A stretch of 64,000 nt of DNA from contig OY294046.1 of the NCBI GenBank assembly GCA_958510825.1, positions 45,551,794-45,615,793 of the forward strand. Reading direction: 5' to 3'. Origin of the DNA: Brachypterus glaber (Eukaryota; Arthropoda; Insecta; Coleoptera; Kateretidae). Shown piece after piece: positions 43,053 to 51,526 of the stretch. Under the pieces are notes generated by a model. The model worked only from the letters and a program-made list of their open reading frames with translations. It searched no databases and was not told the DNA's origin. Each line of letters starts with the position of its first letter. Within the stretch, counting starts at the first letter, position 1. A program made the translations under genes and the position numbers.

Positions 43053-43254
43053 TAAAGAAAAAGAAAAAGGTAAAGAAGATTATCAAAAAGAAAAAGAAGA
43101 ACAGGAGCAAGAAAAAGAAAAATAAAAATAAAATAAAAGAGTAAAGAAAAATAAAAAGAAAAAAAGAAAAAGAAAAAAAAATAAAAGAAAAAAAAATAAA
43201 AAAAAATAAAAAAGAAAAAGAAACAGAAAAGGAAAATGAGAATAAGAATAAAAC
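43053..43254. repeat. 200-bp purine tract (A/G)
   Basis: Almost pure AAAGA/AAATA sequence, nearly all purine on the plus strand. It gives poly-Phe/Ser frames on the minus strand that are not genes. Such tracts can form triplex structures in principle. Confidence 0.9.
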
Positions 43255-43610
43255 TTTTGTGAAGCCACTCTTTAACATCCAGTTAAATGCGCGACCACGT
43301 CACAAAATTAAAATGCACAGGTTGTCGACAGAGCCTGAATTTCTTAGAATGTGGAATCTAATATTTAAACAGCTTTGAACAGTGGTTCAGGTATATAACT
43401 AAAGTCGACAAAGAACATATTTTTTATTCTGTTTTATTACATTTAATTTTTTTTGTATCTTTATAAAAAAGATTATAAAAATAAAAAAGAGACAGACAGA
43501 CAGCATAAAGAACTAATTCATTTAGTGTGCGGCAAAATGACACTCTTACTGCATATTTTTTATTGAAACATGAACATGAACAATGCGATCACTACAGTGT
43601 CTATGTATTT
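43255..43610. other. No recognisable feature
   Basis: Unassigned; contains a short GACA run at 43490-43503. Confidence 0.4.
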
Positions 43611-44600
43611 CGGCTGTCCCACTTCAAAACACAGTAACCCACATTTGAACTTAAATCTTTTTTCCATTATTTTCATGTAAATTTACGGACAGAGGAGAAG
43701 GTGGTAATATGGAACCCTGCAGATATAATGGAACCCCCGGTTAAGTAAGAAACAGACAGCAACATCTAGTAAACAATAATGGAATATTAATTAGGAGGGG
43801 TAGAAATTACCATACAGAAAAGTGCAATTTATTTTTACCGCTAAACATTAAAATATTTGAGGTTATGTGTAGATACCAAAACTGAAAGTTTATTTGTAGA
43901 TTTTTGTAAGGAAATATAAGGTAAGTTTATTAGTTTTATTGTCTTTTTTTTTGCTTTATTTGTTTAGGAACTTCTTGTATTAAAAATTGCGAAAAATAAC
44001 CGTTTAGAAAAAATATTTAGAGTTAGAAAATTTCACTTGTTGTTACGTGAAATTTGGATTCAGTGCCTTATGTGTATTTAATGGGCACATACTGAATGTT
44101 CCTGTTGTGAAGAAGATATTTATATCTGTGAATTTGTCGTTAAATGATTTTTTAAAAATCTTTTAAAAAAATAATGTTTTATGTTTAATTTTTTTTTTCA
44201 TTTTGTTTGCCATGTATTTTCTTATTTTAACATAACGTATAACGTGTAAAGTTTTGCCTTTAATACTAATTTGTATAACAGTAACATTTTTGGGGTTCCA
44301 TATTTAAGGCACATAGGGTTCCATATTATCAGCAGGGGTCCATATTACCAACATTTTATATATTTTTAAAAAAGTGCTTGAAACTTCCTTAACATAACAA
44401 AAAAATCAAAGTCGTTTAAAATCATTATTACCAGATACATATTGAACCAATTAGTGCAAAAAAATGGTTATAAGTTTTAAACCTTATTGAGATATAGATA
44501 AAAAACAAACAGGGGTTCCATATTCCCACCTTCTCCTCCAATACCGGAAAAAAGATTTAAGTCCAAATGTGGGTTACTGTGTTTTGAAATGGGATAGCCG
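43611..44600. mobile_element. 990-bp TIR element with repeated GGTTCCATAT motif
   Basis: CGGCTGTCCCACTTCAAAAC at the left is matched inverted at the right, with complementarity over about 110 bp ('agtaacccacatttg', 'ggagaaggtgg'). The motif GGGTTCCATAT or a close variant occurs six times: inverted at about 43708 and 43727, direct at 44292, 44316, 44335 and 44512. No coding capacity. Confidence 0.8.
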
Positions 44601-44825
44601 AGTTGTGTCGCTGATACCTATATATGCTTTACCCTAGTAATTGGCCAACCTAAAACTATGGAGATTAAAACATAGTATTTTTTTTCTTTAAAAATACTTT
44701 TTAACTTTAAAATGAAAAATTTATCAACGAGTTTCACTTTTAACCGCTAGTCGGAGTCTTCAAATCTTCTAGCGGTCAATCTTACTATCTACGTTTTCTG
44801 TTATTTTTTCTCTGTAAATAAAGGT
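44601..44825. other. No recognisable feature
   Basis: Contains an imperfect inverted pair 'accgctagtcgg' and 'tctagcggtcaa'; otherwise unassigned. Confidence 0.4.
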
Positions 44826-45430
44826 GGGTTATACGAGCCCAAAAAATTAAATTTTTACGGATTCATCAGGCGACAAATTTAAATCGTGGGCTAGGGTATG
44901 GGGATTACGAAAATGCCATTTTTTTTTGAAAATCGGTTACGATTTCAGGGGGCGCCGAGCATAATAGTGGGTTTTGGTTTTAATTATATGCTTTTCGTTA
45001 TCGCTTTTATTTTTTAAGAGATACATTAACTTTTCGTATTTTCTCAAGCTTTAGAGTTTTACAGTTATAATGCAATGCTCAAATTCCAGTGTCAGACTAA
45101 AGGGGGGCGATAACAACTCGAAAAGCACACAATTTTTTAATTTTTTTTCGTATTTTCTTAGTATTTTACCATGAAAAAATATATATTTCTGTTTAATTAT
45201 AAACGATATTATGCCCTCTGATTTTTTTTTATTTAATCAAAAGCCAACAATAAAGTAATTTTTAAAATTTAACACCAAAATACATTTTTTATCATGGCAA
45301 AATACTAAGAAAACACGAAAAAAAGTTCGACTTTTTATCGCCCCTGGCTGCCCTCCCTTAGTTCGGCACTGGACTTTAAGCTTTACATTATAATTGTAGA
45401 ACTCTAAAGCTTGGTAGAACACTAAAGCTT
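44826..45430 (-). repeat. Inverted copy of the 11.7-12.1 kb hairpin family
   Basis: On the minus strand this follows 11700-12110: 'taattaaaaccaaaaccc', 'aaatcgtaaccgattttc' and 'cccatacc..agcccacgat', and the inner pair 'tccagtgtcagactaaaggg' with 'agttcggcactggac'. The loop at 45120-45300 is larger than in the 11.7-kb copy and contains its own inverted pair ('tatttttt' and 'catgaaaaaa'). Confidence 0.65.
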
Positions 45431-45539
45431 AGTAGAACACAAGTTCACAATACTCTCTTTTTTTCAAAAAAGTTTTCTTTTTTCGTAAAACGAAAAATTA
45501 AATTAAAAAAAAAATGTTTTTGAAATAATAGTTTTACCC

Positions 45540-45850
45540 CATTTTACCCCCCTACCCCAATCCGATTTTTACCAAAAACAATCCCAGCCTAGAACTTTGG
45601 ATAATCAACCTATGGTCCAAATTTGAAGCCTTTAGCCCGAAGCGTTCTTGAGTTACCGATAGACCGAACGATAGACTGACCGATAGACCGATAGACCGAC
45701 CGACAGACCGACAGATAGATTTTTTTTTGACAGAAGTCATATTTTTTGGATGTAAAACATCTAGAAAAGTAAAAAAATCAATAAAAAATTTTTCGAATTT
45801 TTTTTTTCTAACGCAAGACTTTTCTTGGCTTAAGTAAAAGACCTTGCTCT
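45540..45850 (-). repeat. CGGT-block repeat, partial minus copy
   Basis: 'ttaccaaaaacaatcccagc', 'ctagaactttggataatcaa', 'ccaaatttgaagcctttagc' and 'gcgttcttgagtta' precede a (GACC/GATA)n block at 45658-45718 and 'ttttttggatgtaaaacatc'. The same series occurs at 47310-47500. Confidence 0.65.
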
Positions 45851-46914
45851 CTTTAAATTTTCTATAGGCCAATGTGCGCCCGATAGAAGAGATACGAAAA
45901 AGGAAATAATTTGCATATTAAGCACCCACCAACACAATTCAGATTACACAGTTTCTCAATTTTATTTATTCAGGCCGTGGCTGGTTTTATTTGAATTTTA
46001 TTTTTTATTGAAGTTTCGTTGCAGCCATGAGACCGTAATTTCACCTTTAAGGTGGAGCATTATTTAACACTTAGGTTATACAAAAAACTCAAACAAAAAA
46101 TATTATCTAATAGAAAAGTTGACATTTCTACAAAAACAAATTAAGTTTTCAGATCCCAAAATAACCTATTTCTTAGCATTTTACTTTTCTGCTCGTTACC
46201 ATGACAGCAAGAGCAAAATTGAATTTTGCGCATTAGAGTGTAGGCAACCGGCATGTCAATCCTAAAACAGCTGTCAAGAATATGATACAAGATGTTGTGT
46301 TCCGCCATTTTTTTAATATAAAATTATTATTTATTTGAATCAAATCTCAATTTTGTGTGCTAAATATTTGTGTTTTATATATTTGTTACCATGAAGGAAT
46401 TATTGAGAGTGACAGTGATAAGGATTTTACTTCTAAACCACCAGATTTTCAGAAAATTGTAAGTGCTGCGACTTTGTAAGGTTATAAATTTACTGTCTAA
46501 AATTTATATATTTATTTATTTAAGATCATAGAAAAAATTATGTTTGTATTACGAGCGACAAATGTGATTTCTGCTTTCGCGTGATTGCTAATCTCGGGTA
46601 GACGCCTCTAAATCAGAAATCAGTCATTTTGCGCTCTTAATACAAAAATAACTATTTCTAACTTTTCTCACACGTAATCAAAAGCCGACAGTAATGGTAT
46701 AGTACCTAGTACTATATCGAGCATACTTAGTGATAGATGAAATCAATACAAACAAAAACCTAACTAGACAGAAAAAACGATTTACCGCACAAGGACACTA
46801 AGTGTCCGACACTTACCGCAGGGGGCCATCGAGACACAGACTACTTAATACTTAATTTTACAGAGTATTAAGTATTTTCGATGACCATACAATACATATT
46901 ATAAAAAAATACTG
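45851..46914. other. No confident feature; one exon-like scrap
   Basis: Mostly unassigned. At about 46392-46461 one frame reads HEGIIESDSDKDFTSKPPDF and QKI, followed by GTAAGT, which has the look of an exon end, but there is no supported acceptor and no family I recognise. A short hairpin ('tacttaatact', 'agtattaagta') lies at 46842-46875. Confidence 0.3.
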
Positions 46915-47530
46915 CTGCCAACAAAATAATATTTTCCCCTATAGGAAAAAACCGACAGACCGACCGACAGACAGAATTTTCTTTTTGACGGAAATCATAT
47001 TTTTTGGACATAAACGTCCAGAAACGTAAAAAAAGCAATAAAAATTTTTCGATTTTTTTTTTACTGACGCAAGACATTCCTTGGGGAAAGTAAAAATGCA
47101 CACTGCTGCCAACAAAATAAAACTTTCCCATATAGGCTTAGGTTCATTAAAATCAAAATCAAAAATAAAATAAAAAAAAATAAAAAAATAAATTTTAAAA
47201 TTTTTCAAAAAGATTTTTTTTTTCAAAATAAGTTTCTTTTTTGTTAAAAGAAAAATAAATTAAAAAAAATATGTTTTTGAAAAAAATTGTTTTTACCCCT
47301 TTACCCCAACCCGATTTTTACGAAAAACAATCCCAGCCTAGAACTTTGGATAATCAACCTGTGATCCAAATTTGACGTCTTTAGCCCTAAGCGTTCTTGA
47401 ATTATAGTAGTCACAAATTTCCCGGAGAACGACCGACCGACAGACATTTTTTTTTACGGATATAAAACCTCCAGAAACGTAAAAAAGCAATAATTTTTTT
47501 TTTTTTTTTACTAACGCAAGACTTTCTCAA
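46915..47530 (-). repeat. CGGT-block repeat, two partial minus copies
   Basis: 'gctgccaacaaaataatatt' with 'ttcccctatagg' (46914) recurs at 47104. Each is linked to 'gacagaccgaccgacagac' (46953) or 'cgaccgaccgacagac' (47430), 'atcatattttttggacat' and 'ctgacgcaagacattccttg'. Two truncated units appear to lie head-to-tail. Confidence 0.6.
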
Positions 47531-47865
47531 CCCCATCTTTGGGAGAATGAGTCTTATGAAATAAAATTAAATCGCCCGCCTTAGTGCCCATATTTCTAAT
47601 GATTTTACGACTGCGAATTTTTAAGTTGCGAACCCATATTAAATGCAAATTAACCACATAAAATACCAAATAACATATTAACGTCAAATTGCCTTTTTTT
47701 TGGCCGAACAAAAGGCACTGTTTATTTCAAGAAATAAACTTTGATATTTATGTTTCTACATTTTACCACATTTAAAAGGCTACAAAGTTAGATCGCAAGA
47801 CATTCGATAAAGAAACAAATTTTATTTAAAAGTACGTATGCTTATAAATTATAATAATATAAAAC
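47531..47865. other. No recognisable feature
   Basis: Unassigned AT-rich stretch. Confidence 0.4.
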
Positions 47866-48740
47866 AATAGTATATTACGCACCGAGTACGCGAACCTAGT
47901 TTTCAGTGCACTACTCCGAGTAAAAATACACTGCCCAGTAAAAGAGCTTTCCCATTTTTCACCTCCGCCCGTAAAATGGATTTTTTATTATCAGATTCAC
48001 TTTCAGCAACCATAAAAACCTTAATATACCAATTTTCACGAAAACTACCCCCTACTCCTCAGGGGGTGGATTTAGAAAAATTTTATTATCAGATTCACTT
48101 TCAGCAAACTCAAAAATTCCAATACACCAGTTTTCACGAAAACTACCCCCACCCCTCAGGGGGTTAAATTAGAAAAAAAGTATTATCAGATTCATATTCG
48201 TCGACCACAAAAACCCCTATATACCAATTTTGAAGAAAATATTAATAACATTAAAAAATATTTACCCCCTTACCCCCTTACCCCCTCGGGGGTGGAATTA
48301 GAAAAGTTATTTATCAGATTCAATTTCAGCAACCTCAAAAACCAATATATAGCAATTTTTAAATTTTTCTAAAAAACATGTATTTTTCCCCATTTGCCCC
48401 CCTTTCCGCACCCCAATGTTTACCAAAAACAATTCCGTGCGAGAACTTTTGGTAACATACCTTTATGCCAAATTTTAAGTCTCTAGCTTAAAGCGTTCTT
48501 AAGTTATCGTGTCCACAAGATTTCCCGGATTGACCGACCGACAATTTTTTTTGCTCGAAATTGATTTATATCAACATACATAAAACGTCATAAAACGCAA
48601 AAATACACAAAAAAAAATTGAAAATTTTTGCACGAATACAAGGCTTTCCAAAATTTTGAAAATTTTCAAAATGGGAAAGCAAATACTCAAAGTGCACTAA
48701 AAATGGTTTGCGTCGGTGTGAGTATACCATTTTTCCTACG
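47866..48740. mobile_element. AGTATATTAC hairpin split by a CGGT-block repeat
   Basis: The outer halves are 'aatagtatattacgcaccga', 'gtacgcgaacctagtttt' and 'agtgcacta' (47866-47930), and 'agtgcactaaaaatggtttg', 'cgtcggtgtgagtatac' and 'catttttcctacg' (48690-48740). The unsplit relative at 48926-49020 shows the same two halves adjacent. Between the halves is the 735-bp CGGT-block repeat. Confidence 0.65.
47946..48680 (-). repeat. CGGT-block repeat, most complete minus copy
   Basis: On the minus strand it starts GCTTTCCCATTTTGAAAATT and ends in 'aaaaatgggaaagc', so the outer about 12 bp are inverted, hinting at a TIR element. It carries 'ttaccaaaagttctcgcacg', a short CGGT run, and three to four modules of about 100 bp with 'gaatctgataa' and 'caccccctgagggg' variants. 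Confidence 0.7.
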
Positions 48741-49215
48741 ACTTAACACCTAAACATCCAAAAGACGCAAAAATTGTCTAAAAATGAATTTGTCAATTTG
48801 AGGTTATGTGTTTGACAATTACTCGTTCTCTGACAGCAAATATGTAAAATCAGCTGATTTTCACTTCCCGATCGCTGACATGGCAACGGCTGGAAAATGA
48901 GCACCACATACTAACTAGGTATAAGAAATAGTATATTACGCCCCGAGTACGCGAACCTAGTTTTTAGGGCACGACAGAGAACTCGATATGCTTTGCGTCG
49001 AGGTGCGTATACTATTTTTCCTAGGACCTAACACCTAAACGTCAAAAAAACGCAAAAATTATCTTAACATTAACTTGTAAATTTGAGGTTATGTGTTTGA
49101 CGTTTGTTAATTTTCTGACAGCAGATATGTAAAATATGCTGATTGTCACTTTCCAACCGTTTTCATAAGCAAGGGGTGGGAAATAGGCACTAACTACTTA
49201 CTAGGTAGTAGGAAC
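48695..49215. repeat. Tandem duplication around the hairpin
   Basis: After each hairpin the text 'ttttcctacgacttaacacc' or 'ttttcctaggacctaacacc' is followed by 'gaggttatgtgtttgac', 'ctgacagca(a/g)atatgtaaaat' and 'ctaactaggta', at 48730-48920 and 49010-49205. The hairpin 48926-49020 lies between the two. The arrangement is hairpin-flank-hairpin-flank. Confidence 0.65.
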
Positions 49216-49415
49216 AATTAATTTAGTTCAACTTTAAAATGTCAAATTAGGCAGTGAACTAAAAATAATTAATAAAATTTAGGTATTAATACAATAAAAA
49301 TTGTTATAATTAAAAACAATTTTTTTTTAATTTTTTTTTGCGAAAAACAAAATATTAAAAAAAATTAAAAAAAAATCCATTTTTTTTAGTTTTTTGTTTT
49401 TCGCAAAAAAAATCA
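49216..49415. other. No recognisable feature
   Basis: Low-complexity A/T DNA. Confidence 0.4.
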
Positions 49416-49560
49416 AAATCGTGACGTCGGACGGACGGACAAACAGACATTTAAAAAAAAGCTGCTAATTTTTTCATGAAGCAAATTTCTATCCAAGAAT
49501 TTTTTGTCTACGACGATTTTTGAAAATTTTGGAAAATTCGAAACTACCGTATACACGGAA
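49416..49560 (-). repeat. 'GTCCGTC' repeat, short minus copy
   Basis: The reverse complement has 'tcgtcgtagacaaaaaattc', 'tgcttcatgaaaaaatt' and 'tgtctgtttgtccgtccgtc', as at 14070-14150. It ends at 'actaccgta', the same boundary as at 14040. Confidence 0.65.
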
Positions 49561-49636
49561 AGAAATTAGTGGGCTCTGCGCTATACTATACATTATAAGA
49601 TATTTGGTAAAAGTGGCAAATTATAGTGATTTAAGC

Positions 49637-49849
49637 TATACAGGGTGGCCCAACGAAAACGAAACAGAGGAGTTTTCAGGTAGTGATTTTTTAAAAAACG
49701 CAAAAACACGTCAACTTTAGTTTCGGGAGGGACATCTTTTGCAGATGTCCCCCCTGAAACTAAAGTTGACGTGTTTTTGCGTTTTTGTTAATTCACTGCT
49801 TACTGCCTGAAAACTCCGGTGTTTCGTTTTCGTTGGGCCACCCTGTATA
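49637..49849. mobile_element. 213-bp full hairpin MITE
   Basis: TATACAGGGTGGCCCAACGA is matched inverted at the right end. The arms pair almost throughout, including 'aaacgcaaaaacacgtcaac' with 'gttgacgtgtttttgcgttt', around 'ggacatcttttgcagatgtcc'. Flanked by TA. Confidence 0.9.
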
Positions 49850-49920
49850 TTATAAGGGACACAATAACTAATAATGTTAAAAATAAATTGGAAACGATGT
49901 TATTTATTACAGACACGATT
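49850..49920. other. Short spacer between two MITEs
   Basis: Seventy bases of unassigned AT-rich DNA. Confidence 0.4.
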
Positions 49921-50689
49921 ATACAGGGTAAACAATAACTGGCATGCCAAAATTTAAGACGTGATTCTACATCCAAAAATATAAAAAACTCATATAAAGG
50001 TTAGTCTGCAAATGAGCCATAAGGGAGCTACGGCTCATTACAATTGTAATAAAAATAATGTTTTTAATTAATTACTTTTGGTACCCTTTAAGCTAGAGCG
50101 ACGCGCTTTTGCATGTATACTAGTATTAATAAGGGCAATAAGTTTATGTTAACTTATTTTTTTGAATTTATTCAGAGGCTTCTCTAAACGGAAAAATGTA
50201 TTAGGCTGAACACATTTTTGCCCAAACTTTTTTATGTGGATTCCTTGAGTAAAAATACATAAAAAAATGTCATATAGTGTAACACTGTAGGAGCAAACGT
50301 TTCCAAAAAAAAATGCAATTAAGAGGAAGTAATATTTTGTGCCACCAAAAACGTTACTTTTTAAAAGGCTTTTAAAAAGTAACGTTTTTGGTGGCACAAA
50401 ATATTACTTCCTCTTAATTGCATTTTTTTTTTGGAAACGTTTGCTCCTATAATATTAAGTTTAGGTGTTTTGGTGAAGAATACTTTTTTGCTCAGTTTGA
50501 AATGAAAAATCACCCTGCAGCATTAAAATTTTATTGATGTTTTTTTTTTCATTCAATATGTCATCTTTAAGGGGCCGTAGCTTCCTTAGGGCTCATTTCG
50601 GGACTAACATTTATAGAAACGTTTTTTCATATTTTTGGATGTAGAATCACTTCATAAATTTTGGCATGGCAGTTACTAATCACCCGTAT
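49921..50689. mobile_element. 769-bp ACAGGGTG element with 150-bp central hairpin
   Basis: ATACAGGGTAAACAATAACT is matched inverted at the right ('agttactaatcacccgtat'). Next inside, 'ggcatgccaaaatttaag' pairs with 'aaattttggcatggc'. The centre (about 50290-50445) is a nearly perfect palindrome around 'aaaaggcttttaaaa'. The core 'gggagctacggctc' identifies the family. Confidence 0.85.
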
Positions 50690-50940
50690 TTATTACAGGC
50701 ACTATTATAAATTTACAGAAATTTTATTATATTATAAAAATTATTAGCAATTATTATCATAAATATCATACTATTTATTATATTTTATTATTCACTAAAC
50801 AATTAAAGTATTTCATATAATTTTTTACACTAAATGCCATAATTGTAACAGAAAGCTTTATATTTATATAATAAGCGATTTTAATTTGCTTGGTATATGC
50901 CTTATAGCGTTCTTAGCTATAATTTTTTTTCCGTGTAATA
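50690..50940. other. No recognisable feature
   Basis: AT-rich spacer. Confidence 0.4.
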
Positions 50941-51120
50941 CAACGATGAAAAAACATTTACACTTCGACTGTGTAGACCGGAATGGACACGTAAACGTGA
51001 TAAAATGTGTAAAATTTTACCGAAAACGTTGTTTAAATTACACATTTTTACACAATTTAACACGAATCCATGCCAAATCAGCTCTACAAGGTCGACTGTG
51101 TATTTTTTTTTTCATCAGTG
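50941..51120. mobile_element. Small CACTG-type MITE
   Basis: 'cgatgaaaaaacatttacac' with 'ttcgactgtgtag' is matched inverted by 'gtcgactgtgtatttttttt' with 'tcatcagtg'. The middle pairs 'gtgtaaaattttacc' with 'acacatttttacacaattt'. Its right end borders 'attctagcgcaggcgctgt', a separate small repeat. Confidence 0.6.
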
Positions 51121-51285
51121 TAATATTCTAGCGCAGGCGCTGTGAATAGTATAATAAGCAAAACAATAATGTGCTATTTTATTCAAGTACCGTTAAAAAT
51201 ATCCATCGGTGACACACTGTGTATCCAATAAAATCTAAATTGTGTGTAAGACATTGTTTTGAGCATTGTCTATGTATATTTGCAG

Positions 51286-51400
51286 GAAATTCACAGCTGG
51301 TGATACCAGCGAACATAATATGTTACAAAACAATAAAGAAATTTTACCGTCAAGTTACAAAAGCCGGAATATCTATCGTTTACCAGGCCCATACTTACAG
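51286..51400 (+). CDS. Candidate internal exon, 115 bp
   Basis: A stretch open for 38 codons (KFTAGDTSEHNMLQNNKEIL, then PSSYKSRNIYRLPGPYLQ) is preceded by 'tgtatatttgcag' and followed by 'gtaagagttt', good 3' and 5' splice-site matches. The exon would start one base before a codon and end exactly after CAG. Unlike nearly all other frames here, it lies outside recognised repeats, is balanced in composition and polar. I do not recognise a domain. A CACTG element begins about 125 bp downstream, so any intron would contain it. It could be a real host exon, a relic or chance; the other two plus frames have early stops. Confidence 0.3.
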
Positions 51401-51526
51401 GTAAGAGTTTACTTTAAGATATTTTGGGGTGTTGAATCCAAATATTCCTTGGCCAAATTGTTTAGTCGCATGAGATTTTTTTTAGAAAGATGCAAAAATT
51501 TGTCTATAGAACGGGAGAAGATAGTA

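Noticed and set aside
46380..46465. Exon ending 'SDSDKDFTSKPPDFQKI' before GTAAGT
   Set aside because: No acceptor or start in a sensible place and no family match; too short to support.
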